This document shows, piece after piece, positions 28,904-36,718 of a DNA stretch of 62,025 bases. How positions within the stretch are numbered: the first letter of the stretch is position 1; every line of letters starts with the position of its first letter. The DNA comes from a virus. The DNA is taken from positions 1-62,025 of the IMG/VR virus record IMGVR_UViG_3300009181_000080. The stretch is one strand, 5' to 3'. Below the pieces are notes generated by a model, which saw nothing but the letters and a program-made list of their open reading frames with translations, had not been told where the DNA came from and made no database searches. A program made the translations under genes and the position numbers.

Positions 28904-30109
28904 ATGACAATACAAATTACCGGGTTACCACTCCAACCAAGTTTACTGGATAGTACATTTATCCCAGTGGAAATATCTAATGTGACTGGGCGTGTCGCTG
29001 CCACTGCTATTAAATCATATGTCGGCACAATTTTTAGCTCGCTTACATCCACGGGAACAATTACAGCCGGCGCTGACGTTACGATCACTGGAAATTTGAT
29101 ACAAAGTAGCACAGGATATCATACGATACCATCAGGGAGTACAGCCCAGCGACCGGTAAGCCCAGCCGCAGGGATGATACGTTATAATTCAACGATCTCC
29201 AGCTATGAGGGATATGGTGCAGGTAGCCAATGGTCAAGTTTAGGCGGTGTTAAATCAGTTGATGGTAAAGCATACATTATAGCAGAAACAAGTCCCGGGG
29301 CAGGCGATGATGTCGTTCGTGTTTATGCAGGTAACTCTGGGACGAGTACGCAAGTATTATGGGCGAGCACATCAAATGTCAAGATTATTCCAACAACCGC
29401 ATCAACTAATGCCACAAGTGGCGCATTACAAGTAGCCGGCGGCACTGGTATAAGTGGTAACTTATACGTTAGTGGTATAGTCGGTATTACCGGAACGTCA
29501 TCATACACAGGAGCGGCAACCTTTTCGTCGACGATCGGCGTTACCGGTGCGGCAACTTTAAGTTCAACACTTGGCGTCACTGGGGCAACTACCCTGGCGG
29601 CACTGACAGCGACATCGATAACAATACCATCTATCACTAAAAATGGAACAAACAATAGCGGGGATATCGGACAGAGCAACAATGTTTTTAATACAGTTTA
29701 TGCCACAACATTCAATGGCGTATCGACTACAGCCAAATATGCGGACTTGGCAGAAAATTATACATCAGATAATCTTTATCCAGCTGGGACGGTTGTGATA
29801 TTTGGAACAGATGCTGAAGTAACAATAAGTACCCAAGAAAACGATATTAAGGTTGCGGGTGTTATATCAACTAATCCTGCACATTTAATGAATGGAGATA
29901 CCCCGGGCGTGCCAGTGGCATTAACTGGTAGGGTTCCGTGTCGTGTAACCGGTGATGTAAGACGCGGAGATCTTATGGTAACTAGTTCAATTCCCGGTAC
30001 AGCGAAATCTAACAATAATCCTCCAATTGGTGCGGTAATAGGTAAAGCCCTGGGCAATCATACCGGTTCCGACATTGGGATAATTGAAGTTGTAGTCGGT
30101 AGGGTTTAG
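28904..30109 (+). CDS. Tail fibre/spike protein with conserved C-terminal domain
   Basis: This 401-residue protein begins with a short conserved lead (TIQITGLPLQPSLLDSTFIPV). It has a serine/threonine/glycine repeat zone (about 165-245) in which GVTGAATLSSTLGVTGATTL-like units recur. The C-terminal domain (about 268-401) is well formed: ADLAENYTSD, then VAGVISTNPAHLMN and a glycine-rich GAVIGKALGN end. This C-terminal type recurs on fibres of T4-like aquatic phages and may be a trimerisation or chaperone-like module; I do not see S74 residues here. It has its own late promoter and ribosome-binding site. It is likely a short fibre or decoration of the baseplate. Confidence 0.6.
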   Translation: MTIQITGLPLQPSLLDSTFIPVEISNVTGRVAATAIKSYVGTIFSSLTSTGTITAGADVTITGNLIQSSTGYHTIPSGSTAQRPVSPAAGMIRYNSTISSYEGYGAGSQWSSLGGVKSVDGKAYIIAETSPGAGDDVVRVYAGNSGTSTQVLWASTSNVKIIPTTASTNATSGALQVAGGTGISGNLYVSGIVGITGTSSYTGAATFSSTIGVTGAATLSSTLGVTGATTLAALTATSITIPSITKNGTNNSGDIGQSNNVFNTVYATTFNGVSTTAKYADLAENYTSDNLYPAGTVVIFGTDAEVTISTQENDIKVAGVISTNPAHLMNGDTPGVPVALTGRVPCRVTGDVRRGDLMVTSSIPGTAKSNNNPPIGAVIGKALGNHTGSDIGIIEVVVGRV

Positions 30110-30112
30110 ACT

Positions 30113-30120
30113 AATAAATA
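30113..30120 (+). promoter_or_regulatory. Late promoter-like box AATAAATA abutting the next start codon
   Basis: The box ends one base before the ATG at 30122. Initiation at the usual distance would start the message inside the first codons. Either the real start is the in-frame ATG at 30146, or the box is not used here. Confidence 0.4.
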
Positions 30121-30121
30121 T

Positions 30122-30817
30122 ATGAATAATCAGAGCGACCAAAATATGAATAATGATATACAAAGCAAATCTACCGAAACTAATAAAGATACGCAGAGTA
30201 AACCCAATGAATCATCGGGGATTTATCTCAGGGGTCACATTAAAATATATGATCCAGAATCTGGGGAAATTTATATCGATAAAAGCAATGCGATCCATTA
30301 TGAGAATTTCTCGATCGCGTTGGCTAATTCCATTGGAAATAAAAGCCAAAACTTTATATACGAAATGAATTTTGGAAATGGCGGGACATCCGTTGATCCA
30401 ACTGGTATTATCACATATCTTCCAACCAACACGGTGGGACAAAACACAAATTTGTATAATCCAACTTATAGTAAAATAGTCGACAATACAGCGATCGCTA
30501 ATCCAGATCCAGTTAATAATAAGATAGCAGTGACACATATTCCGGGTACTGTTTATTCGGATATTTTAGTTAGTTGCCTTTTAGATTACGGTGAGCCAAG
30601 CGGGCAGTCTGCATTTGATAATAGCCAGACTATTAACGGAGACTACGTATTTGACGAATTAGGTTTGCGAGGGAAAAGCACAGATAATACAACAGGATTA
30701 TCATCCACTGGTTTGTTACTAACACATGTTGTGTTCCACCCAGTACAGAAAGCACTTAATAGACTTATTCAAATTGACTATACTGTGCGTATACAAACAT
30801 TAACTAACCTAAGTTAA
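30122..30817 (+). CDS. Structural protein of unknown function in fibre region
   Basis: The frame is 231 residues from the first ATG; an in-frame ATG at 30146 (residue 9) fits better with the late box that abuts the first one. The N-terminal 35 residues are polar (asparagine, lysine, serine) and probably flexible. From residue 40 a beta-rich domain starts with GIYLRGHIKIYDPESGEIY and continues with NFIYEMNFGNGG and a YDYVF-like strand to the end. I know similar proteins among baseplate-proximal structural proteins of aquatic T4-like phages, without an assigned function. It sits between the first fibre gene and the three paralogous fibres, suggesting a connector or fibre-base role. Confidence 0.5.
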   Translation: MNNQSDQNMNNDIQSKSTETNKDTQSKPNESSGIYLRGHIKIYDPESGEIYIDKSNAIHYENFSIALANSIGNKSQNFIYEMNFGNGGTSVDPTGIITYLPTNTVGQNTNLYNPTYSKIVDNTAIANPDPVNNKIAVTHIPGTVYSDILVSCLLDYGEPSGQSAFDNSQTINGDYVFDELGLRGKSTDNTTGLSSTGLLLTHVVFHPVQKALNRLIQIDYTVRIQTLTNLS

Positions 30818-30829
30818 ATTGGATAAAAT

Positions 30830-32467
30830 ATGAGCTATATAATTAATAAATCCGACGGTAGTACTTTAGTAACCCCAACAATGCCCTCTGGAGTATTATT
30901 AGATGGTACAGCAGATACCAGCACCGGATTGACATTAATCGGACGTAATTATACTGGATTTGGTGAAGTACAAAATGAAAATTTCGTTAAATTATTGGAA
31001 AACTTTTCAGCTGACACCCCACCGACTACCAGTGTAAATGCCGCCTTACCGTTGATCGGAACATTATGGTGGGATAGCGGAAATAATCTTTTAAAAGCCT
31101 ATGACGGTTATACCTTTATACAAGTAAATGGTCGCCTTGTGGCCAATACGGCTCCAATCGCAAAGAACATCGGTGACGAGTGGTGGGACACTATAAATGC
31201 ACAAATAAAAATATGGAATGGAACCAGTTGGTTTGTAATAGGACCATCAACCACCGCGGCACAGGGTAGAAGTGGCACTATCGTTGAGAGTATCATAGAT
31301 ACGTCGTCGGTACCGCAACTGGTGGTAAGTCATTATTCCAACGGTAATTTAATATCGATTTCCAGTAACGTTTCGTTTACCCCAAACGTGGCTATCACTG
31401 GATTTAGTACTATTAATAAAGGTGTTAATATACCTAGTAATAGTAAATTTAGTGGAACAGCGACTAATAGTGAAACAGTCGGGGATTTATCGCCTACTGT
31501 GTTTGCACGGCAAGACAGAAATCAAACGTTTGCTGGCGATGTTGGTGTAACTGGTAATTTAGCATTTAGTAATGCTAATATCAGTGTTGCAAATAGTTCT
31601 CTAGTTGCACAAAACAAAAACTTATCCGGCAATATTGAAATATACTCTAATTTACCAACTGTTGGTAATACTAAAACATTTACGATTGTCGGATCAAGTG
31701 GATTGGGATATGTATATGGAGATCCGATCTCAGCAAAAGGTATTTCAACAAAAGGGTATGTTGATACGACTCTGGCCGCCGCCATCGCAACAATCGGAGC
31801 AACATCATCGGCACAAACAGCCCTTGTTACACAATTACGATTAGATACTTTTTCTAATATAGCAAATGTTATAGTTTTAACAAATGCCAATTTAGTATCG
31901 GTGCGTACCGGTATTAATTCTAATGTTGCAAATTTATCCACGAACTTAACAACGATTAGTGCAAGTCTAACAGCAAATATGGCCAGCGTGATACAGCAAG
32001 TTGGCTACGTAAATACCGCCTTGACGTTGTTGGCACCAGTCACAGATCCAACTTTTATCGGAACTGTACAAGTCCCGCTTGCAAACCCATCTTCAAATAA
32101 TTCTATAGCCGCATCAACACAATATGTAGATACTCGTGCATTTATAATGCAAAGAGATTATACTACACAAATTACTAATCTAACAAATTCTACAGCAACA
32201 AATTTATATAATGCCACGGTAATAAAAGCTAATATTATTGCGCCAGCATTCCAAATCTCAGGAAACACATATCCAACATCAGTCACGCCACCAGCCGGCG
32301 ACAATAGCAGTAAAATAGCAACCACTGCCTTTATAAGCTCAGCTATCACCTCAAATAAATTTAACTATACTGTGGCAAATGGTACGCCGGGACAAACATC
32401 AAGCATAATTTTTAGTACAAATAATAACGCCTCTAACGATGGTGACTTTTGGTTTACAATAGGATAA
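30830..32467 (+). CDS. Tail fibre protein 1 of a paralogous set
   Basis: This 545-residue protein's N-terminal 150 residues form a module shared with the genes at 34783 and 36719. It opens with INKSDGSTL, followed by a GFGEVQNENFVKLLENF segment and two L-W-x-[DN]-[ST]-type strands (TLWWDSGNNLLKAYDG; EWWDTINAQIKIWNG). The shared module is probably what attaches these fibres to the virion. The rest is serine/threonine/asparagine-rich with predicted helical coiled stretches (about 320-420), as in trimeric shafts. No collar or S74 domain is seen. The C-terminus ends DFWFTIG, 3 bp before the glycine-rich adhesin gene. Confidence 0.65.
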   Translation: MSYIINKSDGSTLVTPTMPSGVLLDGTADTSTGLTLIGRNYTGFGEVQNENFVKLLENFSADTPPTTSVNAALPLIGTLWWDSGNNLLKAYDGYTFIQVNGRLVANTAPIAKNIGDEWWDTINAQIKIWNGTSWFVIGPSTTAAQGRSGTIVESIIDTSSVPQLVVSHYSNGNLISISSNVSFTPNVAITGFSTINKGVNIPSNSKFSGTATNSETVGDLSPTVFARQDRNQTFAGDVGVTGNLAFSNANISVANSSLVAQNKNLSGNIEIYSNLPTVGNTKTFTIVGSSGLGYVYGDPISAKGISTKGYVDTTLAAAIATIGATSSAQTALVTQLRLDTFSNIANVIVLTNANLVSVRTGINSNVANLSTNLTTISASLTANMASVIQQVGYVNTALTLLAPVTDPTFIGTVQVPLANPSSNNSIAASTQYVDTRAFIMQRDYTTQITNLTNSTATNLYNATVIKANIIAPAFQISGNTYPTSVTPPAGDNSSKIATTAFISSAITSNKFNYTVANGTPGQTSSIIFSTNNNASNDGDFWFTIG

Positions 32468-32470
32468 ATT

Positions 32471-33559
32471 ATGTCAACTGATGAACGTGGCATATTCTTT
32501 AAAAGAAACGGCGTATGGCAACAGGTAATTGATCCAAAATTTAATAGAGGTTTAATTTGGAGAGATCTTAAATCCGGATATGTCAAGGTCAATGGAGCGT
32601 GGCAGCAATTTTATCCAAGTGCCGGAGTCCATGTAGTAATATGCCCCGGAGAATCTGAATTTCAAGTACCCCCTGGAATAAATCAAGTCACTGTTAATGT
32701 AACCGGCGGAGGCGGAGGCGGTGGTGGCGGCACAGCGGTTGGAGATCCGCCTAGTGCCGGCGGTGGAGGCGGATCGGCTGGTGGAGTTTTAGGTCAAGTA
32801 ATTGATGTAGTACCAAATACAACGCTTCGTTTAATAGTTGGCGCCGGCGGCGCAGGTGCAGCTGATATAGGTGAAACGTCAGACGCTCCCGACGGCGCCG
32901 ATGGCGGCGACAGTCGTATAACAGGATATTACAAGAAAGATAATGTAACTATTCCTGTTTATGTCACAAAGGTTGAAGGCAAAGGCGGTAAAGGCGGCGT
33001 AGGTGGATTTAGTGTAAAACATGTAACCGGCCCCAGCGGCGGAGGTGGTGGTAAGATTATTTGCACTAAATTATTTGAGCTTGGTTTGATGAGCGAAGAG
33101 ATATATTTAGCGGACCAAGCATTTGGATCAGAACTAGTTAAATCTCGACCAGACATCTATAATGGATACCGTGCCTGGGCAGAGATAGTAGTAGATTGGA
33201 TGGACGGACACGGTCCTAAGATGATGCCTTGGATGACCGACGAACAATTTAGTATAGCGGCAATGAATTGGTCCAGACACTGGGCCGTGGATATTGCAAC
33301 TCCGTGGGCAGAAGAAATGGCCCGAGAAATGGGAATTAAAGATGTTGGTAGTTTAACTGGTAAGATGATTATGGCTGCAGGAATACCAGTATGTAAATTT
33401 GTGGGTGTGTGGCAACGAAAATTTGGACCCAGTAAAAAACCAACTGGATTTGTTAAAGGTGCGATGCTTATAGCAATATTTGTTATGTTTAAACTTGTTG
33501 CTGAATTTGGCAGATTAATTGAACCGGGAGTAAAAATGTATCACGGGAGACACATATAA
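32471..33559 (+). CDS. N-terminal half of a glycine-rich adhesin fused to a membrane-anchored C-terminal domain
   Basis: This is a 362-residue two-part protein. Residues 1-194 begin with a FFKRNGVWQQV-type lead and the beta strand FQVPPGINQVTVNVTGGGG that opens many glycine-rich phage adhesins, followed by poly-glycine loops. At residue 195 the poly-glycine run gives way abruptly to an unrelated domain. That domain starts KIICTKLFELG and is tryptophan-rich and helical (EIVVDWMDGHG, MNWSRHWAVDIATPWAEEMA). It ends with a hydrophobic segment at about 331-346 and a basic tail. The closing half of the glycine-rich domain is found 0.9 kb downstream, in the gene at 33991. The adhesin therefore looks split by an insertion. 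Function of the C-terminal domain is unknown. Confidence 0.65.
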   Translation: MSTDERGIFFKRNGVWQQVIDPKFNRGLIWRDLKSGYVKVNGAWQQFYPSAGVHVVICPGESEFQVPPGINQVTVNVTGGGGGGGGGTAVGDPPSAGGGGGSAGGVLGQVIDVVPNTTLRLIVGAGGAGAADIGETSDAPDGADGGDSRITGYYKKDNVTIPVYVTKVEGKGGKGGVGGFSVKHVTGPSGGGGGKIICTKLFELGLMSEEIYLADQAFGSELVKSRPDIYNGYRAWAEIVVDWMDGHGPKMMPWMTDEQFSIAAMNWSRHWAVDIATPWAEEMAREMGIKDVGSLTGKMIMAAGIPVCKFVGVWQRKFGPSKKPTGFVKGAMLIAIFVMFKLVAEFGRLIEPGVKMYHGRHI

Positions 33560-33981
33560 TGGGAATATCACTTCAAGAGTATCTAAGAAATAGAGAAGCA
33601 TGTAGTATCTGCTTAGAAGATGGTCATGCAGAACACTGTATCACCACTTTACTGAGCAGATTAGATACTTGCTTAATCTATAATGCTATAGAACATAATA
33701 ATGATCCATGGGACAACGCCGATGGTTTGTTACTACGCAGACTTCGTGTAACAATGAGCGAAGAACAAGTAGTTGATTATTATATACGATCCGAAGCATT
33801 AGTCAGAAAAATTAAAGATATACACGGAAATAGCGTACCTTATTGGACAGCATTTTATAAAAAATATGTCTATGATATTGTTGTTGCATTACGAGGCAAC
33901 GATATATTAACAGCGGTTAATAAAATATACACTATGTTAATTAAGCTAGAAAATACAGAAATAGTTATAGAAGTATTATAA
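33559..33981 (+). CDS. Hypothetical protein inside the split adhesin cassette
   Basis: This 140-residue protein I do not recognise. It overlaps the preceding stop by one base (TAATG) and ends just before the ribosome-binding site of the next gene (AAGGA, 33980-33984). The N-terminal part has CSICLEDGHAEHC (about 16-28), a cysteine/histidine group that could bind a metal. The rest is predicted mostly helical, with charged and aromatic residues and no signal peptide or membrane segment. Its position between the two halves of a glycine-rich adhesin suggests it arrived together with the C-terminal domain of the upstream gene and may work with it. Confidence 0.55.
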   Translation: MGISLQEYLRNREACSICLEDGHAEHCITTLLSRLDTCLIYNAIEHNNDPWDNADGLLLRRLRVTMSEEQVVDYYIRSEALVRKIKDIHGNSVPYWTAFYKKYVYDIVVALRGNDILTAVNKIYTMLIKLENTEIVIEVL

Positions 33982-33990
33982 GGAATAATT

Positions 33991-34737
33991 ATGGCTACAG
34001 GAGATGGCGGAGTAGGTGGATTACCGGGTGGATTGCCCGGCGGGTCAACTACTACTGATATTGGCGGCGCCGGCGGCGACTCCCCATTTGGATACGGAGG
34101 AACTACGTCCCTTACAGAACCCAATGGTACCGATGGACAGGGATCCGGCGCAGGTGGGGCTGGCGGGAGCGCACCTGCTGCCCCGGCGTTAAACCGCTCC
34201 ACCGGTGGTAGTGGATCCGATGGAGCGATCGAAATAGCCTGGGGGTATCCGACTATACCCTCAATGATAGCATACCCAGAAAGTACAGCACCCGGACATA
34301 CAAGCACAATTGCCGGCGGTGGACTGGTAATAATTACAGATCCCGGCGGTGGCGGAGACGGTGGATGTTGTGTTATTTCATCTGCACTAGCAGAAAAACA
34401 AATATGGTCCAACCGTGATAAATTTGAGCTGATTGATTGGTGTGAAAAATATCTACATAACACCTGGTGGGGAGAAACTTTTAGACGTGGTTATCAAGTT
34501 TTAGGCTCTAAGATCGTCGTCCCAAATATGAAACGTAATGATTCTTTGTGGTCAAAATACATTACTTGGGCATTTAATAATGGTACTAAATTAGTCCGAG
34601 GCAAGAATTTTGAATTGATTTCTCTTCCAAGCAGTATTATCTGGATTTCCGCATTTATGATTGTTGGGGCTATAGTTACTAAAACTTATGCAACAAAATG
34701 TTGGGTTAATTTATATAAAAGAAAAGCGGGCAAATAA
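33991..34737 (+). CDS. C-terminal half of a glycine-rich adhesin fused to a second membrane-anchored domain
   Basis: In this 248-residue protein, residues 1-90 are glycine-rich and close with GSGSDGAIEIAWGYP. That is the way glycine-rich phage adhesin domains normally end, while the opening strand of such a domain is missing here and present in the gene at 32471. After a second glycine run a new domain starts at C126-C127 (CCVISSALAEKQIW). It is tryptophan-rich and helical and has a hydrophobic segment at about 214-230 followed by a basic tail. Its layout (glycine run, cysteine, Trp-rich helices, one membrane-like segment) parallels the C-terminal domain at 32471, but the sequences differ. 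A good ribosome-binding site (AAGGA) precedes the ATG. Confidence 0.6.
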   Translation: MATGDGGVGGLPGGLPGGSTTTDIGGAGGDSPFGYGGTTSLTEPNGTDGQGSGAGGAGGSAPAAPALNRSTGGSGSDGAIEIAWGYPTIPSMIAYPESTAPGHTSTIAGGGLVIITDPGGGGDGGCCVISSALAEKQIWSNRDKFELIDWCEKYLHNTWWGETFRRGYQVLGSKIVVPNMKRNDSLWSKYITWAFNNGTKLVRGKNFELISLPSSIIWISAFMIVGAIVTKTYATKCWVNLYKRKAGK

Positions 34738-34782
34738 CAAATGAACAGTTTTAGCTAAGTATACTATAAAGAGAAGAAAAAT

Positions 34783-36705
34783 ATGCCGTATACCGTTATA
34801 AAATCAGATGGATCACTATTACCTACTATTAATGATGGTCTAGTAGACATAACCAGCACAAGTCTAAGCCTGCCGGGCCCACAATTTGTGGGGTATGGTA
34901 ATTATCTCAATCAAAATTTAGTTTATTTGTTGGAGAATTTTGCATCAGCAGGTCGTGCTCCAAATAATAGTACAGTGGGACAATTATGGTACAACAAAAC
35001 TAGCCAAACGTTACAGGTATATACAGGTAGCACTTTAGGATATCTACCAGTGGCAGGTGTCACTAATTCCGGTACGGCACCGGGATCATCTAAAACTGGA
35101 GATATTTGGTTTAATACCACAACAGATCAAACTTTTTTATATGACAATGGTACATTCAAACTGGTGGGGCCTCAATATACAAAACAGCAAGGGGCCACTG
35201 GCGCAGTTGGTGTTACATTAAACGACGGAGTAACGCTTGGGCAAACACACGATGTAATACAAATACGGTTTGGCGATGTAATTTTAGCGATACTTAATAA
35301 AGATGCCTCCTTCCAACCAACGCCAGCGATCGCAGGATTTTCGACGATTAATTCAGGGCTAACATTAAACAGCACCATAGTCAATAGATCAATGAACACT
35401 GGTATCACTGGGAATGTGTCCGGGAACTTAACTGGTGATGTAGTGGGAAACACAGCAGGTATACACACCGGCAATGTAATTGGTAGTGTAACCGGCAATG
35501 TTGTGGCAACTATAGTAACAACTGATACACTAACTGGAAATTTAACTGGCAATGTTGTGGCAACCACCACGTCGTCAACAAACCTCAGTTCAAGTAATGC
35601 TCAGCTAACCGGCGGCAGTATGACTGGTGCTAGCAATGGATCATTTACTACCTTGCAGGGAACAAATTTTAGTACGGGCAACGCCCAAATTACCGGCGGC
35701 ACAGTCGTGGGTATAACAAATTTATCCTCTACAACATTGGAAGCCACTAATTTTAGTTCAGGCAACGCCGTTATAACAGGTGGCAGTGCCACTGGATTAG
35801 CAAGTATCGGGACCACAGCGTTGACAGTAACTAGATCAACTGCCACCACAGCCGTAGTGACCAATTTTAGTTCGGGAAATGCCCAAATTACTAGCGGTAA
35901 TATCACAGGCTTAATAAACCTAACATCTACAAACGGTACTTTTACGAATTTAAGCGTGGCTAATTTGGCTATATCAAGTGGTACCACTATTAATACGTTG
36001 GGAAGTTTCATTGATTTAATTGGAACAAACCTTACATCTGGTAATGTCTTGATAAGTGGCGGAGCAGTTAATAATGTCACGATGAGCAACCTCACTGCAA
36101 GCTCGGTATCATTATCATCCGCAACGGCCACCACACAAGCGGTAACTACTAATAACACTACTTTAGCAACTACAGCATTTGTGCATTCTGTATTACCCGC
36201 GAGGGCAATCGTTATGTGGGGTGGAATAGTAGCGGATATTCCAACCAATTGGCAATTATGCAATGGACAAAACGGAACCCCGGATCTGCGCGATAGATTT
36301 GTAGTTGGTGCCGGTAACCAATATACTCCTAGACAGATTGGCGGCAACGCAAGTATAACCCTCACGGAAACGCAAATACCGGCACACGTTCATACATTTA
36401 CGATCGCCGGCAATACCGCCGCAGCCGGTGCCCATAACCATATATTACACGACCCGGGTCACGTACATACCACTGGACAAATCATTGATACGTCAATAGC
36501 CGGGATATACACACAGCAAACCGGTGGCACCACCGGAGTTTCATACAGAACAGGAAATGTCATAGCTGGAGTAACAATGGATAGCGTAAGTAACCATATA
36601 CACAGTGTAACTTTAAATGATGTGTCAAACACAACGGGTGGCGATCAACCTCACGAAAATCGCCCACCATATTATGCACTATGTTACATACAGAAGATGA
36701 CTTAA
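34783..36705 (+). CDS. Tail fibre protein 2 with phage tail-collar domain
   Basis: The 640 residues fall into three parts. Residues 1-140 are the shared attachment module (IKSDGSLLP, GYGNYLNQNLVYLLENF, LWYNKTSQTLQVYTG). Residues about 205-450 form a repetitive shaft with NFSSGNAQITGG-like units and GNVTGNV-type runs. Residues about 475-640 carry a tail-collar domain (MWGGIVADIPTNWQLCNG, PDLRDRFVVGAG) followed by histidine pairs HVHTF, HNHI, HVHT and HIHS. In T4 gp12 and gp37, such HxH sites bind a metal ion on the trimer axis. The protein is probably a receptor-binding fibre. Its TAA stop is part of the late box for fibre 3. No late box was seen in front of it. Confidence 0.75.
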   Translation: MPYTVIKSDGSLLPTINDGLVDITSTSLSLPGPQFVGYGNYLNQNLVYLLENFASAGRAPNNSTVGQLWYNKTSQTLQVYTGSTLGYLPVAGVTNSGTAPGSSKTGDIWFNTTTDQTFLYDNGTFKLVGPQYTKQQGATGAVGVTLNDGVTLGQTHDVIQIRFGDVILAILNKDASFQPTPAIAGFSTINSGLTLNSTIVNRSMNTGITGNVSGNLTGDVVGNTAGIHTGNVIGSVTGNVVATIVTTDTLTGNLTGNVVATTTSSTNLSSSNAQLTGGSMTGASNGSFTTLQGTNFSTGNAQITGGTVVGITNLSSTTLEATNFSSGNAVITGGSATGLASIGTTALTVTRSTATTAVVTNFSSGNAQITSGNITGLINLTSTNGTFTNLSVANLAISSGTTINTLGSFIDLIGTNLTSGNVLISGGAVNNVTMSNLTASSVSLSSATATTQAVTTNNTTLATTAFVHSVLPARAIVMWGGIVADIPTNWQLCNGQNGTPDLRDRFVVGAGNQYTPRQIGGNASITLTETQIPAHVHTFTIAGNTAAAGAHNHILHDPGHVHTTGQIIDTSIAGIYTQQTGGTTGVSYRTGNVIAGVTMDSVSNHIHSVTLNDVSNTTGGDQPHENRPPYYALCYIQKMT

Positions 36706-36712
36706 ATAAATA
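36705..36712 (+). promoter_or_regulatory. Late promoter-like box AATAAATA before fibre 3
   Basis: The box starts within the TAA of fibre 2 and ends 6 bp before the ATG of fibre 3, the same tight spacing as before gp25. A leaderless late transcript is possible. Confidence 0.45.
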
Positions 36713-36718
36713 TAAAAT

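Noticed and set aside
35601-36365. 254-residue antisense ORF opposite fibre 2
   Set aside because: It is a mirror of the repetitive shaft, with valine/leucine/threonine-rich low-complexity sequence and no start signals. The plus-strand fibre is clearly the gene.
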